NCBI GenBank assembly: GCA_029339505.1
Contig: JAQISU010000193.1
Span: forward strand, 2,387,501-2,451,500
Reading direction: 5' to 3'
Length of the DNA stretch: 64,000 bases
DNA from: Unio delphinus
Taxonomy: Eukaryota; Mollusca; Bivalvia; Unionida; Unionidae
Shown: positions 34,070-47,100 of the stretch, piece by piece
Layout of the letters: each line of letters opens with the position of its first letter
Numbering within the stretch: position 1 is the first letter of the stretch
The notes under the pieces: model-generated
The model's database searches: none
What the model was told of the DNA's origin: nothing
Seen by the model: only the letters and a program-made list of their open reading frames with translations
Translations under genes and position numbers: made by a program

Positions 34070-34378
34070 CTAGATAAGTTCCCGGAAGTCTGAGACCGCG
34101 TCACTTTTTAAATACCCTTTTCCTGTTGCTTTCTTTAATGCCATTTCAGCGGCGGTTCCAACAGCACCTAACGCAGCCGCTTTTTCAACTGGAGGTGCGG
34201 CCGCAGCAATTAATGCTGGTATTGCTGTAAGAAGTGGAAATATGCCTCCTGATTTAATCATATCTTTGATGGCACTTAGAGAAAATTCAAGTTGGACTCA
34301 GGTTTTTGAAACCAGAGCTTTATTGAAACGTTTAAGTTGATTACCGGTTAACGATAATTTGTTTGGACCACCACTCAT
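34070..34378 (-). pseudogene. Outer Polinton: pX-like core protein, in-frame stop
   Basis: From an ATG at 34376-34378 the reading gives NKLSLTGNQLKRFNKALVSK, an in-frame TGA near 34300, then SLSAIKDMIKSGGIFPLLTA, an Ala/Pro-rich hydrophobic stretch and KKATGKGYLKS. The order LT-x-x-QIKK / SxxQI-x-x-SGG-hydrophobic / GKGxYLK is the pX-like pattern common in Polintons. The TGA and a probable C-terminal frame change make it a relic. A 36-codon upstream frame with TLTQDQIKKI lies at about 34379-34488 and may be a duplicated start. Confidence 0.6.
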
Positions 34379-34511
34379 TTTGTTTTTTCTTTAATGTTAT
34401 TTTTGCCCCACATTGATTTGCGTGTTTTGATTGTAATTTTTTTTATCTGATCTTGAGTCAGAGTTGCGTTAACATGACTATACATTTTTATATTTACTTC
34501 ATTAATTTTAA

Positions 34512-36142
34512 TTACATGTTCTCTACGGGTGCATCAACGACTTGCATTCGTCCACCAACACACTCGAGTAATACTGCTCTGTCGCTAAGTATAACAGCGA
34601 TCGCTCTGAAACTAGCAGGAACAACAGGTGGACCTACAGCACCAGCAGGAAAAATACCTTCATTAGCTCGAAAATATATATCAACAACAGATTGTCTGTA
34701 AAAATCTAAATGTTCCGGTGAAAAGTAATAGATCAGATATAATGTTGTAAAATCATTTTGTGATATTTTCAAACCGGTATCTACATTTAGATCACGCCCC
34801 ATAAATGACATTAAACGATGATATGCACGTGAAACAGTATTATGTTCAAAATTTAACTATATATCTTCAGCATGTTCTTGATGTCCATTTATTCTTAAAC
34901 TAACCTCGACAACATCAAGTGTGTCAAATATCATCGTAATTTTTTTTCTGATTATTTACTCGTGCATTTGCCTGAAGTGCGATAAAAATATTTCGTGGTG
35001 CTGAAACCCCCTGTTGTGCTGATATATGCCATGTAAATTGACCAGCACCATTATCTTGAGTACTATCTGTAGTCATTGTTTTCCACGATAGCAGTGATTT
35101 ACCACCTTGATACATAAAATAAAGTAATTTATTTTCTTCAGTGATAGATGGAACCATTACCGGCATCCACAATGATAATGTTGCAATTATTATTTTAGCT
35201 TCATCAATAACCCCATCGGATCGCCAGACTGCATCATTGTCCGAGCCACAAGTACTACAGTGTGTTTAGCACCAAATATAACCTTTCTAACATCTCTGCA
35301 AAATCCAAAAATTGAGATAATGGAACTACACAGGAAAATTCTCCATTAGCGTTCAACATTGACTTACGTGCTGCAAATCCAGGATTAAATTTATTTCTTG
35401 ATAATACTGCATTTATGTCTGCGATTCCATCTGCGGATCTTACATTACCAGTAGTTAAATCTGTGTGATATGCATGATCGGTTATATCCTTTGCAAACAT
35501 CATCGATGGACCAGCTGATCTTGAATAGTCATCAGAGTATCTTGCTAGACCAAGTATCGTCGTAGCAACATCAACATGTTGCAGACATGATTCGATATGC
35601 TTTGCATCGATGATGTATGTTGCACTACTGAATAATGCCATAATACCATTATTGACAAAAGTAATTATAGTAGCAGCTTCATAATTTGTATCGCTAACTT
35701 TTATAAGTCGACCTTCGACTTCGATAAATGCATCAGCGGATAAGAAATACAGACTTGTATCTTGTACTTGTAATTCTATTCTTCCACGTTGATTTGGTTG
35801 TACTGCATCGTAAGAATAATATTGATAAGCGCGCAGGGAATGATTTTTACGAACCGGTTCACCCATATCCATATCCAACGCTGTATCAATTTCACGTTTA
35901 TACATTTTATTGTAATTACTATGATCTAAATTGTAATTATCTACAAAAGCACTTCCTGCTATCAGACGAGCGGTTATGTTATCTTCTTTTTCTTTTAACG
36001 ATGCATCAGCCAGATCCATTAATCTTTGGGTTGCAGCCTGATTTATTATTTTACATTCATTTGCAGGCATCACTTCAGTAGATGGTAATTTCAGTTGTTG
36101 TTTTTCGTCGAAATAACGGTAAAATTCTGTCCTTGACCGCAT
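34512..36142 (-). pseudogene. MCP: Outer Polinton: major capsid protein, frameshifted
   Basis: The longest open piece (35255-36199) starts, by family pattern, at MRSRTEFYRYFDEKQQ (36142). Family features are GRIELQVQDTSLYFLSADAF, FVNNGIMALFSSATYII and HIESCLQHVDVATTILGLA, typical of the Polinton double jelly-roll capsid. After a break near 35255 the reading moves to frames at 34924-35172 (GAGQFTWHISAQQG) and 34512-34811 (SFMGRDLNVDTGLKISQNDF). At least two frame disruptions. It is clearly different in sequence from the inner MCP, so the two elements belong to different Polinton lineages. It overlaps the 3' end of the pVI-like gene. Confidence 0.8.
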
Positions 36143-36374
36143 AAAACGCTTTACCGGCAAGATCACCGACTGCGCTAGGAGCTTTGTCGCGAATACCATC
36201 GATAGCGTTCATTGATAATTGTTTTGCAATTGGCATTGTTTTTGGGGCTATCCTGGTAAATAAACCCCGAACAACATCACCAAGTCCATCTCCGTAGGTT
36301 ATTTCATAAACTGGTAATCGTGAATTTACTACTCTGAGCATTCTTGGTCTACGATACGTATTGTGTACGATCAT
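36075..36374 (-). CDS. Outer Polinton: pVI-like protein (open frame, probably inactive context)
   Basis: 99 residues from the ATG at 36372-36374. It contains YEITYGDGLGDVVRGLFTRI, a GxGLGxxxxxLFR helix typical of Polinton pVI-like proteins, then amphipathic helices and a basic end (ILPLFRRKTT). Position directly upstream of the MCP matches the inner element's order. The frame is open, but the surrounding genes are dead. The 3' end overlaps the MCP start by about 68 bases. Confidence 0.6.
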   Translation of the reverse strand: MIVHNTYRRPRMLRVVNSRLPVYEITYGDGLGDVVRGLFTRIAPKTMPIAKQLSMNAIDGIRDKAPSAVGDLAGKAFYAVKDRILPLFRRKTTTEITIY

Positions 36375-36418
36375 TTTATTTAATCATTCACCATGATCTA
36401 AATTATGTGTCAAGGGAT

Positions 36419-37580
36419 TTAGTCATCTGTAATTTCACCGATAAATTCCCGATAGGTATTGATGTCCATGATACCACCGGTAAATAATCGTCGACATATA
36501 TCAGAGATTTCGTTGATAATTTCATGAGAAGTGTTTCCAACACGTTTTCCTCCTTTGAGAATTTCTAGTCTATCCACGTCAGCGATGACGTTGTCAGGAC
36601 AAGTGATAGAATTATTTCCGAAATATGGTTCGACTCTAAGACCACTTCCTGTCGGTATAATCTTCGTGGACAAAGTCTCTTGCAGTAAACTTTCAGGCGA
36701 TTTAGTTAGTTCAATTATCGGAGACTTAGTTTTCTTAGATTTTTGACCACGTGGGCTTCGTTCAAATGTAGCTTCATACTGACTCGGTAGAATTAATTCA
36801 GGTTCTATTATTTTTTGCCGTGGAGAAGGTTCTTGTTGTTCTATTTGTTGCAGAGGTGGAGGAAGTTAATACTGAGGAGGTTGTTGTTCTATTTGCTGTT
36901 GAGTTTGTTTTAAAAATCTGCGTATATCGTTAATATATTCATTATATACTGGGTCATCACTTCTAGCTTGAATTTTATTCTAGTACACACGATATGGCCA
37001 TTTAAAATAGTTATCAGCATTTATGTTAACATACTCAGGTTTTAAAATTTCAGACTTTCGAGTGAAACTATCATATGCAGCACGAGAAAAATCCTTCTTT
37101 TTTAACTTTTTCCTTAAGATCTTCAATAGCCTTAAATTCACTAATCAATTCAACATCTCTTTTTGCTTTAGGTTTAGAAGCAAGTTTTTCTTGTTGAGGT
37201 TGTGCGGCAGCTGTTCTAACTGGAAGATCTTGAAAAATCTTTTGTGTTGCCCAAGCAGTTTCTTGTATTGTCCCAAGAAGAGATTTCTTTTTTCTGGATC
37301 AGTGATATCTCCCGATACAACTTTCTTATTTGTTGCAGTATTATGTTTAAATAATCATTCTGTACCTTCTACGTAATCAAATTGTGACTCCTGGCGTTCG
37401 AAGCAAATCTCTCAAAAGAATATATTTTTTGATTGCTTCCTGGCGTTCTCGAGCTAATCTAGTAGTATATGCTTCTCCGATATTTGACAAATTTTTATTG
37501 ATATATATATATAATGATTTAATTACATCGATAAAATATTTGGCTAATTTGTAGCAGCAACGAGGAAGAATATTACTCAA
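36419..37580 (-). pseudogene. Outer Polinton: unknown conserved protein, broken
   Basis: Minus-strand frames at 37377-37580 (helical, TRLARERQEAIKKYILLRDL), about 36960-37350 (Lys-rich, SRAAYDSFTRKSEILKPEY) and 36419-36830 (Pro/Gln-rich linker, then CPDNVIADVDRLEILKGGKR and GGIMDINTYREFIGEITDD) look like consecutive pieces of one gene with several stops and frame changes. I recall similar proteins 5' of pVI in other Polintons, but I know no function. It is the most upstream outer gene visible; no PolB, ATPase or integrase of the outer element was found in the window. Confidence 0.5.
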
Positions 37581-37677
37581 CTATTATTATTCAAACAAAA
37601 ACAAATAATCATTTATGTGTGGAAACCGATATATATATATAGCGAGAAAACCTATATACTTGTGTATTTCGGTTAAT

Positions 37678-37738
37678 CTGGTTCCCTGAACTCTCTTGAC
37701 TCCATCACTATGGAGTGGATAGAGGTCAGGGAACCAGA
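37678..37738. repeat. Imperfect palindrome
   Basis: CTGGTTCCCTGA at the left pairs with TCAGGGAACCAG at the right; inner arms ACTCCAT/ATGGAGT also pair, leaving small mismatches. It would form a strong hairpin of about 25 bp. The function is unknown; it lies just upstream of the outer Polinton genes. Confidence 0.75.
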
Positions 37739-38121
37739 CTATATTTGGGTAATTCCACGTTGCCAAAAATAGTAACGTATATTTTAATCGCTTACATAAT
37801 CATAATTGTCATTTTTAAAATCGATTTGAAGGTGACGAAAGCGGTTCAGAAAGAAAGATCACAGGTGAAATAGAAAAATGCCGAGCATTTTGCCAGTTTA
37901 GTTGCTGCAAAATCAACCTCATACCAGTTAAGTTTATGTTTTATTCAGTATCGTCAATGATAGTTCCTCCTTTACTCCAAACAAATTAGAAATGAATAAA
38001 CTGATTACTAGTCCTAATTATGGTACACATTATCTTTGTTCCCTTGTAAGCTGCTATTTTTGTTAAACAAATATACACACATGCAAAGACTGTACGTCTG
38101 AATGCGTCTGCCCGTGTGTGC

Positions 38122-38162
<41 letters not shown>

Positions 38163-38288
38163 GAGAAATAAACTAATGGCCTGAAAGGGATAAAAGTGAA
38201 ACAAAGCAAAATACACCAGCTTGAATGCACATACATATCAACATACACGCACGCGCACACACACACACACATACACGTACGTACACAC

Positions 38289-38289
<1 letters not shown>

Positions 38290-38374
<85 letters not shown>
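38290..38374. repeat. AT dinucleotide microsatellite
   Basis: About 42 TA units, preceded by CA-rich sequence. Simple repeat. Confidence 0.95.
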
Positions 38375-38377
<3 letters not shown>

Positions 38378-39751
38378 TATTCTGAAATTTGACCTTTACT
38401 ATTATGGCGCAAGATAAAGACAAAAAAAAAGAAAGAAATTTGAGCGACTAAGTAAAATACTTTGTTGCCAGAACCAAAGGAATTAAGTCCAAGTAAAAGA
38501 GCCGATGCAGAGGTGTGCAATTTTATATCTGATTCCAAAAAGACGGAATCTTGTCAGAGGAAAACTCCTTGTATGCAATGCAGTTTTGTCTAAAACAAAG
38601 GCATTAAGGCAGTCACGATCTATTAAATGACGCCGTGTTCTATATCAGATTATTTATGGGTTGAATATTCAAAATGTCTGATGTCAAAATGGAATTAATT
38701 AACAATGAAAATAACAATGCATTTGCTTTACGTTAGTGAAATACACACGTTACCTAAACAGTACACGTGAGCGGACTCCTTGCTTTCATCGGCTAAAAAT
38801 ATTGTTTTCTATATGTGAGACTGTATATAAGTTCAGTCCATTTTAATTGCACACAAAAGTGTACATTTAAATTGTTTGAACTTTAAAATATATCCGTGTT
38901 TTACACTACGACACATACGTTACCATTCTACGTTACAAAACATTTTAAAAAATACATGTTATTGTTCTTTTAAAATTTCGTGAAAGCACTTAATTAAGTA
39001 TAAAAATGTTATTCATTTCATCTTATTATAAAATATAGAATAAGTCATGTGAATAATGATGTTCAGCTGTCACATACAGGAGAAATAACTACAATGAAGA
39101 ATGTACGTGTTTAATATGGTTAATCAATCATATTTGAAATAATTTCATGCTATATTTTCATGATCAAAAGGGAAATAAGAAAACTGAGTGAAAACGATTA
39201 CAGATTTAATGAGCAGTCTCTTGTCGTATGTATCTGATATATACGTTATATGTTTGGAGTGACTAAAAAGGCATACACTTTGTAAACTTTCGCACTAATA
39301 TTTTGAATCGGAAACTGTTATGATTAGAATGGTATTAATTTGACAACTTAAAATGTTATTGGTGTTTTGAATATTCATTATCATTTTAAATGAAATTTGA
39401 AATACAAGAAATTTTGGTAAAGATTCATCTTTCGTTGTGAACATTTATCTGTCTTTTTCGTAACTTATAATCAAAACGCAATAATGTTCTGAATTCAATT
39501 TATGTCAAATTATCGCAAAATACCTAATTATGCAATTTTCAACCATTCTCCCTGTATAATTTTATTTGTAACAAATACGTTCAAATACGAGAAGATCTCT
39601 TGCAAAGTATGTATTTTGCTTGAGAATTAAGTTTTTGAGACCAAGTTAGCAAGTGCCTAACAAAATCGACCTTCTTCCATAGGAGATATGATGCATCTCA
39701 TTATTGTCTACGTAACTCCCAAAGCACCGCGTCCATCTCTACTATACTACA

Positions 39752-40084
39752 TTGACTAAAACATTGACGGAATTTGTACAACTAACGCATGAATTAGTAA
39801 CCGGACAATTTAGAAGTCTGAGGAGTGCTCTAGAATGCACTGGAGAATTCCGACTTGCCGACAGTCATAAACAGTTTGAGACGAGAAAAACAGACTGGAT
39901 AAAAATGACAGACCAACAACGCACAAGCTTGTTCAAACGTTTTAGACGCCACATTGACAGGGACACAAAATACATGATTTCGACGGACGGTCAGACAACT
40001 GTTGTTGCACCTAGGACTAATGGACGAAAACCTGGACAAAGGAAACGAAAAATTAATGTTAAGAACTGTGACAATCACAGCTAA
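39752..40084 (+). other. Open frame of about 110 codons without an initial ATG, unrecognised
   Basis: Open from a TAA at 39713 to a stop at 40084. The reading has even amino-acid composition and a basic end (RKPGQRKRKI), with SHKQFETRKTDWIKMTDQQ in the middle. It looks more protein-like than its surroundings, perhaps an exon or a transposon fragment. I do not recognise it, and no splice partners were found. Confidence 0.3.
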
Positions 40085-40207
40085 AAATGCTAAACATGGA
40101 TCAGAGATTTCTTCATAATGTCCCATATTTTTTTTTCCGTTAGGTATATTTTACCTTGTCTTGTGCAACATGACTTGTAGTTCTATTTTCAAGCGAAGCA
40201 TAATCCT

Positions 40208-40290
<83 letters not shown>

Positions 40291-40465
40291 TTTTGTACTA
40301 GAAGATTGGCATAGATAGGAACGTAATTTAATTCTTCAACTCTACCATTTGGTGAATTGCATCGGTGGCTTACACAATTTTGGCATAGGGAATTCCACTA
40401 GAAAAACTGGATTGAATTTGGAATAAGCGTACGTACTTTCGATTGGTTGATAGGTTGAGTGCGTG

Positions 40466-40562
40466 ATGGGTCTATTCCCACTTACCCAGGTCTAACATTC
40501 ATATCATTAGCCCCTTTTTAGGGGTATGATATGACGACCAAATTAAATAGCGCACTCTATTT
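40466..40562 (+). repeat. Dispersed repeat copy B (SINE-like, weak)
   Basis: Resembles the reverse complement of 3860-3950 at both ends (CTATTCCCAC...ACCC and ACCAAATTAAATAGCG) and ends in a TG run, which could be its tail. Confidence 0.4.
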
Positions 40563-40707
40563 ATGTGTGTGTGTGTGTGTGTGTGTCCAATCAAGTAAAG
40601 AATAAATAAATCATATAAATTTACATTATTTTGCTGATTATTATTATTCAAACATATAAGACTATTCACCGTTCACATATTTCCCAAAACAGACTTTCTT
40701 AACACCC

Positions 40708-40889
<182 letters not shown>

Positions 40890-41123
40890 ATCACAAATAA
40901 TCGGAAAACCTTTAAAATGGAAATTAAATTAAATGTTATATCATTTTGATCAAAATCTATATAATTAAAAGTTATAGTAATATATAATATAACGCCGGCA
41001 AATACTTTTGATACTTTGATATTTACCCCTTTTACGCTGTGTATGTATTAATATGATACGCCATATATCAGGTCTGTCGAATAGAGTACGACCAAGTGAC
41101 GTCATTACATGAATTGTGATATT

Positions 41124-44100
41124 AGGAATCACACCACAATTAATACTTCCAGTTCAGTACCCACGAATGTAGTTCCAGTCTATTTTTAGAACATTTTTTC
41201 CTCTCTCCTTTTGGTGGTGATAGAAGAGTTATATTGATGCATATTTGGTAGGGATTTAAAGGTAATTGTTCATTCTTGAGAATATGAGCAGAGAGAGTGG
41301 TTGTCAGTGTGTAATTTGGCGACAGTGCACATGGAGTAATAAGGCTTTGGTGATGATCCGGAAGTGAAATATGTGGTCTGTGTACATGCTGTTCTGTTTA
41401 CAGTGCAGCAGCTCAAAAAAATGCCGATCAACCCTTGACAAGAATTTCACCGTGAAGTCATCTTTGGAGGTATTTTAGATTAACATATGATTTGTATTGA
41501 TTGTCACACTGTGGAAAGGTCAGCACTGAGAAATATATGTAGAGAACATATAGTAAAATTAATTGTGGTCTATGTCCTGTACAGGCAGTTTTGATGAAAC
41601 TTTAATATGCTATAAAATTTTTATTATTAATGATAAACACATGAAATTTAGAGGTGTCATATATATTAACATTTAAAATAGAAAAATGACATTAAAATTT
41701 AAAAATTGATTTTAGTTTTTAAAATTTTAATATTTTTTTTTTAAAAATTAAAAAATTAAAATTTGCCCCTTAAAATGCACATAGATAATATTTTTGGAAA
41801 TTATATCCAATGATATCAGCATATTTATACTCCTACACCATATACAAGCTACAATGATGGATATTTGTCAAATTTTGTCAGAGAAAATATCTTTGTAAGT
41901 CAAAATGAGACATACATTTAAAATGTATGAAAGACAGATTCTATTTTGTATTGATCATTCAAACTATTTATTAGGGGTCCAATCAGTTAATTTATGTGTT
42001 TATGATGGGGTGACTTCCTGAGTAACACATATCTGCTTATATAGCCTTTAGTAATTGTTAACAAATATAGTTACAGGGTGTTTAGTGAGAGGACAGTGAT
42101 GAAAACTTTATACTAGAACCTACTCAAGTTCTCTACTAAATCAGTTTAAACTTTCTGAGAATGAAATGCAGGCTGAAGGGATAAAATATACTTTCCACAT
42201 GTATATTTACCCTTGGATGTAAGAAAACAGCAAAATGATGTAAGTTGAGCACAAAATGCATTCAATTTTATTGTTCAGTTTGGCTAAGATATTGATTAGT
42301 GAAGTGCGGCATTGTGGCCTGTATGATGTTATGTGAATTCTTATGATACATCTTAATTTATGCATTGTTAATTACTAATAATATTTGTTAACTGACACTC
42401 TAAAGATTGCACAAGATATATTCAAACAGATATTTTGAGTTTAACTGTGTACAACTGATCTTAGCATGGTTACATATCCCACATGAACAAATATTCACAT
42501 ATTTTAGAATGTTTGGGATCCAAAGTTCACATTCAGTACATCATATAGGCTGACATTGTACCTACAGTGAATCTGTAAGACACATTTCTGGCTGTGTGCA
42601 CTAAATGTATCCCAAAATGTTATTTTCTTCATTAATATGCCCATGTATGGTAACATATTTCAATTCAGTACTTGGAGAGAGTGCGGTATTGTAATATCAG
42701 CTGATATCTGATTCTATTGAACCATTGAGGTTAATAATTGGTATCAAACACCCTTAAAAATACACTTTAAATATTCAAACAGATCATTTGAATTATTTTT
42801 GCACATTTGATCATAACAATTACATTGTATATGTCCCACATATGCAAATTTCCATTCTTGTTTACAAGTTTTGGGGATCAGAATTTCACATTTAGTTTAT
42901 GATATAGGATGTATTGGTACCTGTAGTTGATTTGTGTGGCCACATTTGACTGTATTCTCTTGCAATATCCAGAATTATTATTTATCTCATGAATAAGATT
43001 GCTTATAGTAATATATTCTTTTTTACTACATTGTCGCTTGACTATCCTGTATACTGGCATGTACTAATGTTTCCACCAATGATCAAACCTCACCGTCCCC
43101 GCATTTCCTTAATGTTTGTGATGCATAGTCTACCTGATTAGTTATTTAACCTGTAAATGACCAGATATGCTTATAGAAACTTCATATACTTTTAGGATGA
43201 ATTTATTACTTTAATACATGACTATTACTTCACATTTCTGAGTGTCACTCTGTCAAGTTTAATATTTATTTCCTATGCTTGCTGCCTGAATGTTATTTGG
43301 AAATCACTATATCTAACACATTTTAACTTCATTTGCATACATCTTACTGTTTTCTAGATATAAGTGAAACATTTTATATCTTTTCAGGTCTAGGCTGGTA
43401 TCTGGAACAAAGTGTTAGTGGTGGATCAGCTTGGAAGCTCTCCAGTAGTCTGGTGGTGATAGCAAGGTTTCATAAGGACATATGCAGTGTACTGCCATAA
43501 GTGATCATATCACCACACTAATATACAGCACCTCAAGGACATGGCTTAGATCTTCATGGGAGAGATTAGCACCATTGTTCAGTAAGGTAAAGCCTGCCTA
43601 AAAACTGTATTTTCCTATCTTATTGTCGCTTTTTGTAGTTATCGACACTGAAATGTAATGCAATTTTCCTATAAAACATGGAAGTGGTCCCATCAGATGT
43701 TTAAATCTGAGTGCACTATTAATTATACAAATAACTGCCTAAATACCTGACACAATAAATATGGAACATAGCACCTGTTGTTGCTTCTTTAGTGTGTACA
43801 CCTATATGCACCTTGACAGGCATATTGCGGTTTGTTGCCAAAATCACTATGAGTCATGCTACTTCACTACCCCTGGGAAAAATGTTCTCAGTTACACAGA
43901 CCCAAACCACCATTTATTTTAAAGACCATTGATTGATCAACCTTTCTGCCTAAACTTTGACAAAATCTGTTTTCAAACTTTTATGAAAATTTAATTTTTC
44001 AATAAAATTTAGTTTATAAATTTATATGTTTATTTAAATTTCCATTAAAATTTGAATTGATCAAAATGTATAAACTTTCAACATAGTTTCAGACAGGCCT

Positions 44101-47100
44101 TATCTTGTAGTACAATTAGGTTTTTACAGCATTGAAAAAGTCCTATAATTAAGGAAGATATAGCAAATTTAGTTTTGGTTTCTCAAAAGCACATGAATCA
44201 ACAATTGCACCCTGTGGAACACCTGCACTACACACTTTCCAGCAGGTGTCACATGTCTTGTATGCAAGGAAATTCAAAAAGACTTCATGTATAAAGTTCA
44301 AATAGGTGTGGCATTCAAAAAAAAAAGTTTTACTAAAATTTGCCCCAAAAAGTTGGGCCTGTCAGGAATCACACCACAATTAATACTTCCAGTTCAGTAC
44401 CCACGAATGTAGTTCCAGTCTATTTTTAGAACATTTTTTCCTCTCTCCTTTTGGTGGTGATAGAAGAGTTATATTGATGCATATTTGGTAGGGATTTAAA
44501 GGTAATTGTTCATTCTTGAGAATATGAGCAGAGAGAGTGGTTGTCAGTGTGTAATTTGGCGACAGTGCACATGGAGTAATAAGGCTTTGGTGATGATCCG
44601 GAAGTGAAATATGTGGTCTGTGTACATGCTGTTCTGTTTACAGTGCAGCAGCTCAAAAAAATGCCGATCAACCCTTGACAAGAATTTCACCGTGAAGTCA
44701 TCTTTGGAGGTATTTTAGATTAACATATGATTTGTATTGATTGTCACACTGTGGAAAGGTCAGCACTGAGAAATATATGTAGAGAACATATAGTAAAATT
44801 AATTGTGGTCTATGTCCTGTACAGGCAGTTTTGATGAAACTTTAATATGCTATAAAATTTTTATTATTAATGATAAACACATGAAATTTAGAGGTGTCAT
44901 ATATATTAACATTTAAAATAGAAAAATGACATTAAAATTTAAAAATTGATTTTAGTTTTTAAAATTTTAATATTTTTTTTTTAAAAATTAAAAAATTAAA
45001 ATTTGCCCCTTAAAATGCACATAGATAATATTTTTGGAAATTATATCCAATGATATCAGCATATTTATACTCCTACACCATATACAAGCTACAATGATGG
45101 ATATTTGTCAAATTTTGTCAGAGAAAATATCTTTGTAAGTCAAAATGAGACATACATTTAAAATGTATGAAAGACAGATTCTATTTTGTATTGATCATTC
45201 AAACTATTTATTAGGGGTCCAATCAGTTAATTTATGTGTTTATGATGGGGTGACTTCCTGAGTAACACATATCTGCTTATATAGCCTTTAGTAATTGTTA
45301 ACAAATATAGTTACAGGGTGTTTAGTGAGAGGACAGTGATGAAAACTTTATACTAGAACCTACTCAAGTTCTCTACTAAATCAGTTTAAACTTTCTGAGA
45401 ATGAAATGCAGGCTGAAGGGATAAAATATACTTTCCACATGTATATTTACCCTTGGATGTAAGAAAACAGCAAAATGATGTAAGTTGAGCACAAAATGCA
45501 TTCAATTTTATTGTTCAGTTTGGCTAAGATATTGATTAGTGAAGTGCGGCATTGTGGCCTGTATGATGTTATGTGAATTCTTATGATACATCTTAATTTA
45601 TGCATTGTTAATTACTAATAATATTTGTTAACTGACACTCTAAAGATTGCACAAGATATATTCAAACAGATATTTTGAGTTTAACTGTGTACAACTGATC
45701 TTAGCATGGTTACATATCCCACATGAACAAATATTCACATATTTTAGAATGTTTGGGATCCAAAGTTCACATTCAGTACATCATATAGGCTGACATTGTA
45801 CCTACAGTGAATCTGTAAGACACATTTCTGGCTGTGTGCACTAAATGTATCCCAAAATGTTATTTTCTTCATTAATATGCCCATGTATGGTAACATATTT
45901 CAATTCAGTACTTGGAGAGAGTGCGGTATTGTAATATCAGCTGATATCTGATTCTATTGAACCATTGAGGTTAATAATTGGTATCAAACACCCTTAAAAA
46001 TACACTTTAAATATTCAAACAGATCATTTGAATTATTTTTGCACATTTGATCATAACAATTACATTGTATATGTCCCACATATGCAAATTTCCATTCTTG
46101 TTTACAAGTTTTGGGGATCAGAATTTCACATTTAGTTTATGATATAGGATGTATTGGTACCTGTAGTTGATTTGTGTGGCCACATTTGACTGTATTCTCT
46201 TGCAATATCCAGAATTATTATTTATCTCATGAATAAGATTGCTTATAGTAATATATTCTTTTTTACTACATTGTCGCTTGACTATCCTGTATACTGGCAT
46301 GTACTAATGTTTCCACCAATGATCAAACCTCACCGTCCCCGCATTTCCTTAATGTTTGTGATGCATAGTCTACCTGATTAGTTATTTAACCTGTAAATGA
46401 CCAGATATGCTTATAGAAACTTCATATACTTTTAGGATGAATTTATTACTTTAATACATGACTATTACTTCACATTTCTGAGTGTCACTCTGTCAAGTTT
46501 AATATTTATTTCCTATGCTTGCTGCCTGAATGTTATTTGGAAATCACTATATCTAACACATTTTAACTTCATTTGCATACATCTTACTGTTTTCTAGATA
46601 TAAGTGAAACATTTTATATCTTTTCAGGTCTAGGCTGGTATCTGGAACAAAGTGTTAGTGGTGGATCAGCTTGGAAGCTCTCCAGTAGTCTGGTGGTGAT
46701 AGCAAGGTTTCATAAGGACATATGCAGTGTACTGCCATAAGTGATCATATCACCACACTAATATACAGCACCTCAAGGACATGGCTTAGATCTTCATGGG
46801 AGAGATTAGCACCATTGTTCAGTAAGGTAAAGCCTGCCTAAAAACTGTATTTTCCTATCTTATTGTCGCTTTTTGTAGTTATCGACACTGAAATGTAATG
46901 CAATTTTCCTATAAAACATGGAAGTGGTCCCATCAGATGTTTAAATCTGAGTGCACTATTAATTATACAAATAACTGCCTAAATACCTGACACAATAAAT
47001 ATGGAACATAGCACCTGTTGTTGCTTCTTTAGTGTGTACACCTATATGCACCTTGACAGGCATATTGCGGTTTGTTGCCAAAATCACTATGAGTCATGCT

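Larger units (their letters stand above)
37581..39751. other. Non-coding DNA right of the outer Polinton
   Basis: No gene supported. It contains a near-palindrome at 37678-37738, a CT microsatellite at about 38122-38158, and an AT microsatellite at about 38290-38374. The right end of the outer element may lie near 37.6-37.8 kb, but no terminal repeat was matched. Confidence 0.5.

Noticed and set aside
38063..38538. Tyr/Ile and Cys/Val repeat proteins
   Set aside because: Translations of microsatellites.
42878..43060. 60-codon frame recurring every 3240 bases
   Set aside because: Only 60 codons in an AT-rich tandem unit, with no motif and no promoter; recurs only because the unit recurs.
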